From positions 1 through 21,167 of IMG/VR virus record IMGVR_UViG_3300034198_030851: 21,167 bases of DNA; one strand, 5' to 3'. A program made the translations under genes and the position numbers. The DNA comes from a virus. The notes under the pieces are model-generated. The model saw only the letters and a list, made by a program, of their open reading frames with translations. It did not search any database and was not told the DNA's origin. Position 1 is the stretch's first letter; the number at the start of each line of letters is the position of its first letter. Shown in pieces: positions 4,471-11,355 of this stretch.

Positions 4471-6625
4471 ATGCTAATAATACTTTAAGTCTTGTTGTAG
4501 TATCTGGTTTAATTTCAAATAAGTCCGCTAATCTTTGATGACCATCCAATGGTTCTACATTACCTGGATTATTTGGATCTATTGTATTTAATACCGGTGA
4601 TTTTGGTTTTGATATATTTTGTTGTACATTTTGTGATTTTGGTATATTTGTTGTAGATTGCAATTGTCTTGCTTGTATTTCTTTTTGTATTGATGTTTCT
4701 CGTAATATGGGACCTGTTTTTGGTTGTGGTTGCTGTGGTGTAGCTACTAAAGTATTATCAATAATAGATGGATCAGAGCGACCTATATTTTGAGGTGGTA
4801 TAAAATTAGCTGTAGTATCTATTTTATTAGTTGTAAATTGTTTATTATTATCTATTTTTTGCTGTGGCATAGCTACTGTAGTAATACCCATAGTAGATGC
4901 ATCAGAGCGACCTATATTTTGAGGTGGTGGTATAAAATTAGCTGTAGTATCTATTTTATTAGTTGTAAATTGTTGATTATTATCTATATTTGATTGTGGT
5001 GCAACTACTGCAGTAATACCCATAGTAGATGCATCAGAACGACTTATATTTTGAGGTGGTATAAAATTAGCTGTAGTATCTATTTTATTAGTTGTAAATT
5101 GTTGATTATCTATTTTTTGCTGATTAACTTTTGTAGATGATATTGATGGATTTGAAGATATAGATGTTTCTACTAAATTATTAATTGTTTTTGATTGTCC
5201 AGGTTTAAAATCTTTATCATCAAAAGATAAGCTTCTAGCAGCATTAAGTCTACCTTGAACTCTTGTTTCATGTCCTTTAATACCATAAACACCTGATGCT
5301 ATAGCACTAGGAAAATCTTCTTTCATTGAAGATTCTGTAATATCAATTTTACTAAATTCTTCTAAAAATATATTTGGATCATTACCCGATTTAGTTAAAG
5401 CTTCTTTAATTCTATTTTCTGTTCTAGAAAGATTTGTTGAATTTTTTCCCTGTTGAACTTGTCTATCAGCAAAATATCCAATAACATTTAAATTTTGAGA
5501 TATTTTTTCTGGAACACCGGCTTTTGCTAAATTAGAAGAAGCATTTGAAAGATAATTATCTCTATAATGCTCTGATTCTGCTTTTCTTAATAATTCTGGT
5601 TTAGATGATGCAAGTTGTTGCCATTGTATATCAAATTCATTTGTACCTGCTTTTTCTGTTAATCCAAGTTCTGGATGATCTTTAACAAATTGTTGAAGAT
5701 CTCCACCTTTATGATCCGGGCCTGTATTTAGTCCAAGAATACCATAAGATTTTGAATTATTAGCATCTGCCGAAATATTAGCTGAACCTTTTGTTCCAGT
5801 TTCTAATTTTTCAGTTGGATTTAAAAACTTATTTATTCCAACAACTGATAAACCTGCTATTACACCGGTAGCTGTAGATTTAGCAAGATTACCTCCAATA
5901 TTACCACTAGTACCACCAATATTATTAACACTACTAAGACTCTTTGAATTACCACTTATATTAATATTTGTACGCTTAAAATTAAGCATTTCTTGTTTTT
6001 TTACTATTTCAGCAAGCTTTTCATTTATTTTAATAAGTAATTCAATACTTTCTTTTTGTTCTGAAACAACTGTTTTAAGTTCTTCACTTTCAATTTTTGT
6101 TTCAATTAATGTATTATCAATAGCTGCTGTTTTTAAATTGTTTTCTTTTGATTGATTTTCATCTTTTTGTTTTTTAAAAATTGCATCAATAATACCTGCT
6201 AATAAAGGAGCAGATGCATCAAAACGACTTGAAAGATTTTTTATTGTAGGTGTAATTATTTTAGAAAATAAATTTTGTGATTCAATATTTTGTGATTCAA
6301 TATTTTTTTTATTTCTTTTTTTAACATATTTTCTTTTTTTAATTTTTTTACTATTTTTTTCTACAATAATTACTTCATCTTCATTATTTTCATTATCTTC
6401 ACTTTCTTTTTCTGGTACAGATGACAATGCTTCTTCTATTTGTTTTCTTGCAGATTCACCAAGCAATGGAATATCTTTAGGATATATTTGTCCTACTGGA
6501 GTATTGTTTTTATGTATTTTTTTATTTTTTTCTAGATTCATTTCATTTAATAAATCTTTTAACTGTTTTGCAGCTGGAGTATCACCTAATTTATTTAAAT
6601 CTATATCTTGTGCTTGTAATACCAT
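4469..6625 (-). CDS. 718-aa modular late protein with cell-wall-hydrolase-like domain; candidate tail component
   Basis: I do not recognise the whole protein. Residues 1-115 are charged and end in a very basic stretch (KKIKKRKYVKKRNKK). Residues about 119-215 (LFSKIITPTIKNL..., then a coiled coil) resemble the N-terminus of the neighbouring 616-residue protein. Residues about 290-468 resemble a chitosanase/lysozyme-like module of phage and type VI spike proteins: SYGILGLN, GGDLQQFV, a GTNEFDIQWQQLA segment, then RQVQQG, IFLEEFSKID and ETRVQGRL near the end. Residues about 502-630 hold three 43-residue repeats, and the rest is low-complexity Gln/Pro/Thr. The start is 3 bases after the upstream stop, with GGA in front. 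As the last gene of a tail operon it is plausibly a virion protein that opens the cell wall. The hydrolase call rests on pattern memory. Confidence 0.6.
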   Translation of the reverse strand: MVLQAQDIDLNKLGDTPAAKQLKDLLNEMNLEKNKKIHKNNTPVGQIYPKDIPLLGESARKQIEEALSSVPEKESEDNENNEDEVIIVEKNSKKIKKRKYVKKRNKKNIESQNIESQNLFSKIITPTIKNLSSRFDASAPLLAGIIDAIFKKQKDENQSKENNLKTAAIDNTLIETKIESEELKTVVSEQKESIELLIKINEKLAEIVKKQEMLNFKRTNINISGNSKSLSSVNNIGGTSGNIGGNLAKSTATGVIAGLSVVGINKFLNPTEKLETGTKGSANISADANNSKSYGILGLNTGPDHKGGDLQQFVKDHPELGLTEKAGTNEFDIQWQQLASSKPELLRKAESEHYRDNYLSNASSNLAKAGVPEKISQNLNVIGYFADRQVQQGKNSTNLSRTENRIKEALTKSGNDPNIFLEEFSKIDITESSMKEDFPSAIASGVYGIKGHETRVQGRLNAARSLSFDDKDFKPGQSKTINNLVETSISSNPSISSTKVNQQKIDNQQFTTNKIDTTANFIPPQNISRSDASTMGITAVVAPQSNIDNNQQFTTNKIDTTANFIPPPQNIGRSDASTMGITTVAMPQQKIDNNKQFTTNKIDTTANFIPPQNIGRSDPSIIDNTLVATPQQPQPKTGPILRETSIQKEIQARQLQSTTNIPKSQNVQQNISKPKSPVLNTIDPNNPGNVEPLDGHQRLADLFEIKPDTTTRLKVLLA
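4730..5119 (-). repeat. Three tandem 129-132-nt coding repeats
   Basis: Each unit encodes about 43 residues centred on QFTTNKIDTTANFIPP and SRSDAST/GRSDAST. On the + strand the first two copies are spaced by 129 bases; the next interval is 132 because one unit carries an extra proline codon. The copies are nearly identical at DNA level, which suggests recent duplication. Confidence 0.9.
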
Positions 6626-6628
6626 TTA

Positions 6629-8479
6629 TTAAAATCCAAAAAAACTAATTACTCTTTGTGAAAATGAAACATCTGTATTAGATAAAGCTGGTTTGGTTGG
6701 TGTCGGTAGTAATACTTGATTATTATTTAATTGTTTTTGTGTAGTATTTATTTGCATATTATTCTGTTGTTTTGGTATATTTGATAATTCATCTTGTTGT
6801 GATAATATATTGATAGTTTGACCATTAGTTTGTTTTGGTGGTAAAAGTTTTTGTGTATCAATATTAGGTACATAATATAAATCATCAGTTAATAAAGGAA
6901 GACTTGTAACTGAATTTTTATTTGTATATTCTAATATTTCTTTAATTTTTTGAATACTTAATTTTGAATATTCAATTTTTTCTTTAAGATCTTTTATTTT
7001 ATTATTTCTATATTCTTTTGATTCTGGTGTTTGTTGTATAAGACGACTATTAAGATTTTGTTCAAAAACCGAAAGCATACTTTTATTTTTTTCTAATTCA
7101 AATTGTAATTTTTCTAAACGTTCTTGATAAGATTTTGGTGCATTTTCAATTGCTTTTTGCTCTTCTCTTTTTTGATTATAATCATTAATAGAAAGTATTT
7201 TATTTGTTAGTTCTTTTTTTGTTATTTGAGTTGCTATTTCACCTTTGTTTTGTGATTTTTGGTTTTGTTTTTTGGTAGTCCATTCAACTAATTTTTTAGC
7301 TTTTTCTTCTATATCTTTTTTAATTTTTTCTTTACGTAAAGCTGGAGCGTGCTCATAATCATCACTTAATTGTAATAGTTCTTTTCTTAAATAATCAATT
7401 GAATCTAAATCTTGATCATGATTTTTAATACTTTCAATTAAAATTTTAGTACCTTCTTCACCAAGATATCCTCCAATAATTCCACCAACAACACCACCAG
7501 CTAATGCACCCCAAGGTCCAAGAACTGAACCAGCTGCAGCAAAAGTAGAAGCACCAACTTCCATACCGCCATAAGTACCAGCACCTACAGCAATTGCTTG
7601 AGTCTCGCTTCCAGTTTGATTATAAGTATTTGCTACTGTAAGACCTATAGCTCCAATAGTAGCAATTTTACTAATTGTTTGTGATGCTTTTCCTGATAAT
7701 ATATCAAATATTGGTGTTTGACTTTTAATTGTTGCAGGGGTTCTTATTTGTGTTGCATCTATCTTAGGTTCTATTTTAGGTTCTATCTTTTGTGTTGCAT
7801 CTATCTTAGGTTCTATTTTAGGTTCTATCTTTTGTGTAGATTCTACTTTAGGTTCTACTTTAGGTTCTAATGTAGGTTTTACTTCAGGTTCTACTTTAGG
7901 TTCTAATGCAGGTTTTACTTTAGGTTCTACTTTAGGTTCTATTTTAGGTTCTATCTTTTGTGTAGGTTCTACTTTAGGTTCTAATGTAGGTTTTACTTCA
8001 GGTTCTACTTTAGGTTCTAATGTAGGTTTTACTTCAGGTTCTACTTTTGGTTCTATCTTTTGTGTAGATTCTACTTTAGGTTCTACTTTAGGTTCTATTT
8101 TTTGTATAGGTTCTACTTTTGGTTCTATCTTTGGTTGTGGTAAATTAATATTATTACCGGTATTATTATTTTCTAATACTTTACCAAGTTTTTCAACATT
8201 ATTAAGAATTGATTTTAATATAGAATTTTGTTGATTGATTATTTCAACTGAACGTTCTACTAATTGAGTGTTTTCAACTAATTGTTGTTCTTGTTTTAAT
8301 ATTGTTTCTGTTTCTTCTGATTTTATATTTTCTTTTTTTGATTGAAATGCTAAATCAATAGTTTTTGCTAATGTTGGTGATGCTTTATTAAATTGATTTG
8401 CTAGTCCTTTAACACTAGCACGTGCAATACCTTTAGCAATATTGCCTGTATTATAAAATATATTACTAAGAATTGCCAT
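6629..8479 (-). CDS. 616-aa low-complexity late protein, candidate tape-measure or inner tail protein
   Basis: No family is recognisable from sequence alone. Residues 1-60 (NIFYNTGNIAKGIARASVK..., SPTLAKTIDLAF) resemble residues about 118-155 of the downstream 718-residue protein. Residues 61-105 are coiled coil. Residues 115-244 are an extended Glu-Pro-Lys-Val rod. Residues about 270-345 are hydrophobic and glycine-rich (VLGPWGALAGGVVGGIIGGY), as in many tape-measure proteins. Residues 350-525 are long charged helices, and the tail is Gln/Asn/Pro-rich. Length is close to T4 tape measure gp29 (590). The start overlaps the holin stop (TAATG at 8479-8481). Position downstream of gp26 and its frameshift signal fits a tape measure, but the assignment is inference. 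Confidence 0.6.
   Translation of the reverse strand: MAILSNIFYNTGNIAKGIARASVKGLANQFNKASPTLAKTIDLAFQSKKENIKSEETETILKQEQQLVENTQLVERSVEIINQQNSILKSILNNVEKLGKVLENNNTGNNINLPQPKIEPKVEPIQKIEPKVEPKVESTQKIEPKVEPEVKPTLEPKVEPEVKPTLEPKVEPTQKIEPKIEPKVEPKVKPALEPKVEPEVKPTLEPKVEPKVESTQKIEPKIEPKIDATQKIEPKIEPKIDATQIRTPATIKSQTPIFDILSGKASQTISKIATIGAIGLTVANTYNQTGSETQAIAVGAGTYGGMEVGASTFAAAGSVLGPWGALAGGVVGGIIGGYLGEEGTKILIESIKNHDQDLDSIDYLRKELLQLSDDYEHAPALRKEKIKKDIEEKAKKLVEWTTKKQNQKSQNKGEIATQITKKELTNKILSINDYNQKREEQKAIENAPKSYQERLEKLQFELEKNKSMLSVFEQNLNSRLIQQTPESKEYRNNKIKDLKEKIEYSKLSIQKIKEILEYTNKNSVTSLPLLTDDLYYVPNIDTQKLLPPKQTNGQTINILSQQDELSNIPKQQNNMQINTTQKQLNNNQVLLPTPTKPALSNTDVSFSQRVISFFGF
7748..8137 (-). repeat. Glu-Pro-Lys-Val rod repeat
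   Basis: About 130 codons are built from short variants of EPKVEP, EVKPTL, ESTQKI and EPKIDATQ, with larger 12-codon blocks (EPKVEPEVKPTL) repeated. Proline every third to fourth residue with alternating charge predicts a stiff, extended rod, as in the Glu-Pro/Lys-Pro segment of TonB. It is coding sequence, not a CRISPR array. Confidence 0.9.
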
Positions 8480-8787
8480 TATGTTGTTGTTAGTCTAGCT
8501 AATTTTTCTTGTCCACGTGTCCATGAATTAATACCAAGAACAGCAGCAAAAGTAAAGTGAATAAAACCACCACTTGCAAGAGTCAAACTTTGCCAAGGCG
8601 TATATGTAAGTTGTAAACCAAAATTTTTACCAAATATTGGAATTAAAAGAGAAATTAAAGGAAATAATATAAAATCACATAAAACAATAAGCATATATAC
8701 CCAACCCATGGCTGGGCGCCAATACGCTTTAACCCAATGCTCATTAGCTGTATCATTATAAATTATGGTTTCTTTTACATCAGACAT
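8479..8787 (-). CDS. Holin-like small membrane protein
   Basis: The 102-residue product has a short cytoplasmic-type N-terminus, WVKAYWRPAMGWVYM leading into a long hydrophobic segment (about residues 26-52), a second one at about 66-87 (QSLTLASGGFIHFTFAAV), and a charged tail (RGQEKLARL). From memory the RPxMGWxYM start and SWxRGQEK end match a family annotated as phage holins of the '3TM' group, although I see only two clear segments. Holins time lysis by permeabilising the inner membrane. The ATG at 8787 is preferred over an upstream TTG; AGGA lies 11-12 bases ahead. It overlaps the gp26 frameshift extension by 8 bases and the downstream gene by one base. No endolysin gene is adjacent. Confidence 0.65.
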   Translation of the reverse strand: MSDVKETIIYNDTANEHWVKAYWRPAMGWVYMLIVLCDFILFPLISLLIPIFGKNFGLQLTYTPWQSLTLASGGFIHFTFAAVLGINSWTRGQEKLARLTTT

Positions 8788-8959
8788 TTTTTCTTTTTTC
8801 CTCAAGTTCTTTAAGATATTTGATTAACATTTCTACATAAATGTCACGTTCAAATGGAATTAAATTTTCAATTTCATCTATAGAATACTTATGATGCTGA
8901 GCCATTGAGAACATAGTAGTATAATAGTTCTCTAAATTATTATGGCTCAGCCCAATGTA
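8780..8959 (-). CDS. -1 frameshift extension of gp26 (gpGT-like), 59 codons
   Basis: In the -1 frame relative to gp26, 59 sense codons run from the slippery site to TGA at 8780-8782. The encoded segment (YIGLSHNNLENYYTT..., QHHKYSIDEIENLIPFERD, YVEMLIKYLKELEE) has the aromatic HHxYSxxEIExxxPFERD layout I associate with the second reading frame of tail-assembly chaperones and with short gp51-like proteins after gp26. No Shine-Dalgarno precedes the internal ATGs at 8914 or 8905, and conserved-looking sequence begins before them. The frame is closed just upstream of the slippery site by TGA. Expression by frameshifting would give a gp26 fusion of about 291 residues. T4 itself has gene 51 directly after 26; whether this is its equivalent is not certain. 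Confidence 0.65.
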   Translation of the reverse strand, partial: YIGLSHNNLENYYTTMFSMAQHHKYSIDEIENLIPFERDIYVEMLIKYLKELEEKRKNV

Positions 8960-8965
8960 AAAAAA
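8896..8965 (-). promoter_or_regulatory. Programmed -1 ribosomal frameshift signal
   Basis: Reading on the - strand, gp26 ends ...GAT TTT TTT ACA TTG GGC TGA. The seven Ts (8965-8959) form the heptamer T_TTT_TTT in the correct register. Seven bases later begins GCTGAGCCAT (8951-8942), perfectly complementary to ATGGCTCAGC (8905-8896), giving a 10-bp stem. The 36-base loop contains a second inverted repeat, GAGAAC (8932-8927) with GTTCTC (8912-8907). The zero-frame stop is inside the stem. Slippery heptamer, spacer and stem are all as expected for -1 frameshifting. Confidence 0.8.
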
Positions 8966-9654
8966 TCATTTATAGAATTCATTATAATTTTTCTAGCATT
9001 TCCATTTTGATTTACATAATTTAATTCATGATAAAGTGTTGGTGTATTATCAATAAAAGCTTGAATCTTTTCAAATGACTTTGCGTCTAAATTATCTAAA
9101 AATTCTTCCAATTCTTCTTTAGAAGCATCATCTGCTTCATAGATATCTTCATTATGATAAATTTTATCAATAGATTTTAAAATCAGTTCAAAATAAGACT
9201 CATCTTTAAACTTAAAAAAAGACTTATCATTAAAAATAGAAGCTTGTGGATAACGCATTTTAATAGATAATGATTTATTAACTTTAATTAAATTTTCAAT
9301 ATTTTCAGAAATATTTACTTTAATTTGTGATATGTCAATTTCAAAGTCATAAACTTGTTGATCTTCATTATCACGATAAGCCACTTTAGCAATATTGTTT
9401 ATTGAAACTGCTCGTAATTGAAGAAAAAGATATTCAAGATCAAAAATTGGCAGTTTATCAATATTAAAAGTAGTAGAAATAGCACAATTGTTTATTACTT
9501 GCTTAATTGCTCTAAACATATCTGTAACATCATTAGAACTTTTAGACATAAGAAGAATCTTTTCTTCTTTAACAAGAAAAGGTCTAAACATTTCTTTCTT
9601 TTTAGTAGAAGGAATTACAAATTCATATGTTGGATAATTTATTTTTGGTAACAT
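8947..9654 (-). CDS. 26: gp26 baseplate hub / T4_baseplate family protein
   Basis: The 235-residue product matches the T4 gp26 family. It starts MLPKINYPTYEFVIPST, followed by FRPFLVKEEKILLM, a VINNC segment, IDKLPIFDLEYLFLQLRAVS, a beta-rich middle domain and an acidic C-terminal helix region. T4 gp26 (208 residues) acts in baseplate hub assembly. Sequence and position suggest a role like tail-assembly chaperones that bind the tape measure. GGAG lies 5 bases before the ATG. The last five codons carry a slippery heptamer and a downstream stem, so a fraction of ribosomes may continue into a 59-codon extension. It follows the tube-like gene by 15 bases in the same late operon. Confidence 0.92.
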   Translation of the reverse strand: MLPKINYPTYEFVIPSTKKKEMFRPFLVKEEKILLMSKSSNDVTDMFRAIKQVINNCAISTTFNIDKLPIFDLEYLFLQLRAVSINNIAKVAYRDNEDQQVYDFEIDISQIKVNISENIENLIKVNKSLSIKMRYPQASIFNDKSFFKFKDESYFELILKSIDKIYHNEDIYEADDASKEELEEFLDNLDAKSFEKIQAFIDNTPTLYHELNYVNQNGNARKIIMNSINDFFTLG

Positions 9655-9669
9655 GATAACTCCATTATA

Positions 9670-10263
9670 TTAATTATTACGGTAAATAGCAAAATCAGAA
9701 AATGCAAATGTAGTTGAAATATTTATTAAAGAATTTTTTGATTCCCAATTCAAAAAAATATCATTTATTGCTATTGGAAAAGCGTCATACAAATATATTG
9801 TTATTGCTGCAAGTGCATCTTCATTATTAAATACATTTATTATTGCATCACGTGAATAATCATATTTATATGCTAAATCATATGATGCTAATCCAGCATT
9901 TTTATCCATACTTTTATTAAAAATATATTGCATCCATGCAGATATTCTTTTATAGATATTTCCATTTTTTGTTTCTAAAAAATTAATATTTACATTAGGT
10001 AAATTAATATTTGTTGGAAATTTTTGATAAGGACCAACACCATATCTATTAACAACATTAGTTTCAAATGATAAACCTGGTAAATTTATTTGATGTGCTC
10101 TAAAACGTAAATCATAATCTTCACTAATTATATTACTTGGATTTGATCCATAATCTTCTACAACATCTCTTGGAAGTGGTACAGTTACCCAAAATTTATT
10201 ATTTTGAAGAACATCATAATTAGCAATATTGCTTTTAAAATCTTGAATATTAAAACCAGACAT
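9670..10263 (-). CDS. gp19/gp54-like tail-tube-fold protein
   Basis: The 197-residue protein has the features of the T4 tube fold (gp19, and the initiator and cap gp54 and gp48): NNKFWVTVPLP near the start, DLRFRAHQINLPGLSF, a VNRYGVGPYQKFP loop, VNINFLETKNG, AWMQYIFNKS, a beta-strand containing AITIYLYDAFP, and a closing INISTTFAFSDFAIY strand. gp19 is a tube subunit and gp54 starts tube polymerisation on the baseplate. A single copy within a baseplate operon favours the gp54 role, but this is inference. ATG at 10263 overlaps the upstream stop as TAATG; an in-frame upstream start at 10290 would lie inside the preceding gene and is less likely. Confidence 0.7.
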   Translation of the reverse strand: MSGFNIQDFKSNIANYDVLQNNKFWVTVPLPRDVVEDYGSNPSNIISEDYDLRFRAHQINLPGLSFETNVVNRYGVGPYQKFPTNINLPNVNINFLETKNGNIYKRISAWMQYIFNKSMDKNAGLASYDLAYKYDYSRDAIINVFNNEDALAAITIYLYDAFPIAINDIFLNWESKNSLINISTTFAFSDFAIYRNN

Positions 10264-10865
10264 TAAATCATTTCCCTTGAAAATTTCCAAACATCTTGAG
10301 TACTAGCTTTTCTAAATCTCTCTGTTGGTAACATTAAAGCAGCATCCCAGAGTCTTGGTTCTATGCACATATATTTTGATTTAACATGATCAAGCAAATA
10401 TTGTTTAATACATGGCTTAAAATAGCGATATTTAGAAGATGAATTCAATATTGAGTAAGATATTTTTAATTTTGTTGATTCATCATATTTTGTGTTATTT
10501 ATTGTACTATAGATAGCATTCATCAATTTAGCTCTAAGAACATGTGGTAGATAATGTAAGTTAATTCCTAAAAATCCATTGTTTCTAAATTCAATTGGAA
10601 ATATGAGTGGAAATGTATCATAATATGGTAATTCATTCTTTAATTTTGGATCATAAAAAAACATAAACATTTTACCAATATCTTTAAATTGTATTGCATT
10701 TTGTAATGTTGTTGGTTCCCTCATCATTTTTTGTGCATTAACAGAACTAATTTGTTCAGCTGCATTACGGTACCATGTTCTAGAATCTTTTTGTCGAATA
10801 TTAACATCAATTCCTTCAAGTTTAGCTTTATTTGAAAGCTGTTGAAAAATGTATGCTGTTGTCAT
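10263..10865 (-). CDS. Conserved T4-like phage protein of unknown function, gp2 position
   Basis: The 200-residue protein reads like a conserved core gene: DSRTWYRNAAEQ, GKMFMFFYDPKLKNELPYYD, FPLIFPIEF, GFLGINLHYLP, a helical middle, HVKSKYMCIEPRLW and a PTERF segment. I recall similar proteins in marine T4-like phages but not a firm function. In T4 the neighbour of gp4 is gp2, the protein that protects DNA ends after packaging, so a gp2 counterpart is possible on position alone. ATG at 10865 overlaps the gp4 stop (TAATG) and is preceded by AGGAAT, which fixes the start. It is translated in the same unit as gp4. Confidence 0.65.
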   Translation of the reverse strand: MTTAYIFQQLSNKAKLEGIDVNIRQKDSRTWYRNAAEQISSVNAQKMMREPTTLQNAIQFKDIGKMFMFFYDPKLKNELPYYDTFPLIFPIEFRNNGFLGINLHYLPHVLRAKLMNAIYSTINNTKYDESTKLKISYSILNSSSKYRYFKPCIKQYLLDHVKSKYMCIEPRLWDAALMLPTERFRKASTQDVWKFSREMI

Positions 10866-11305
10866 TAAATTATTCCTAATTCGGTTTCTGTAAATAAACA
10901 AAACTTCCAATTACGATCTTTGCAGTACTCTTCAGCAGCTTTCCATTTTGCTTGATTTATACCCCAAGTAAACACTTCATTAAGATATGCTTTTGTAACT
11001 TTATTTTGCTTTTTAGGTTCTATAGTTTGGATTTTAGGTTTTACTTCTATCATTAAAGTTTCAAAATCACCTTGTTTATTTTTTAAATGCACAATAAAAT
11101 CAGGAAAGTAACGATGAATCTTATTATCTTTAGGTGATTTATATGGTATAACTGTTTCTTCGCTTTTCCACCAAATTATATTTGGATTATTATCTAAACG
11201 AAACATAAGGCGTAATTCCCAGCTAGAACGATAAACTATATTACTATGATCACCTTTATATTTATTTGGATTTTTTGGTTTAAATTTACCTTGATATTTA
11301 GTCAC
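10865..11305 (-). CDS. 4: gp4 head completion protein (nuclease-like fold)
   Basis: T4 gp4 (gene 50/4) completes the filled head and is related in fold to TnsA-type nucleases. The 146-residue product matches it nearly end to end: YQGKFKPKNPNKYKGD, YRSSWELRLM, PNIIWWKSEE, IPYKSP, KIHRYFPDFIV, LMIEVKPK, and WGINQAKWKAAEEYCKDR. The PD-x-ExK-type residues Glu30, Asp69, Glu87 and Lys89 are all present, so catalytic potential appears intact. The start is GTG at 11305 with AGGAA seven bases upstream. It is the first gene of the leftward late operon and faces gp48 across a 50-bp divergent promoter gap. Confidence 0.95.
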   Translation of the reverse strand: MTKYQGKFKPKNPNKYKGDHSNIVYRSSWELRLMFRLDNNPNIIWWKSEETVIPYKSPKDNKIHRYFPDFIVHLKNKQGDFETLMIEVKPKIQTIEPKKQNKVTKAYLNEVFTWGINQAKWKAAEEYCKDRNWKFCLFTETELGII

Positions 11306-11318
11306 ACATAAATTCCTA

Positions 11319-11326
11319 TATAAATA
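11319..11326 (+). promoter_or_regulatory. T4-type late promoter for the rightward baseplate operon
   Basis: TATAAATA, an exact copy of the T4 late -10 box, lies 30 bases before the gp48 start codon, leaving room for a short leader with AGGAAT at 11345-11350. There is no sigma70 -35 box. It would drive the whole + strand structural run with the help of a gp55-type sigma, gp33 and the clamp. Confidence 0.75.
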
Positions 11327-11336
11327 ATTTTAAACA

Positions 11337-11344
11337 TATTTATT
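11337..11344 (-). promoter_or_regulatory. Probable late promoter for the leftward operon
   Basis: On the - strand the box reads AATAAATA, one base from the T4 late consensus, 32 bases before the gp4 GTG start and upstream of AGGAA at 11317-11313. It lies on the opposite strand from the rightward box and the two would give divergent, partly overlapping leaders. Weaker than the + strand box. Confidence 0.5.
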
Positions 11345-11355
11345 AGGAATAAAAT

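Noticed and set aside
7748-8137. Short regular repeats that might suggest a CRISPR array
   Set aside because: They are uninterrupted in-frame codons of a Glu-Pro-Lys-Val rod with no unique spacers of constant length and no cas genes.
8780-8914. Independent small gene starting at ATG 8914 or 8905 after gp26
   Set aside because: No Shine-Dalgarno precedes either ATG and conserved-looking residues begin further upstream, in the part reachable only by frameshifting; kept as a -1 extension instead.
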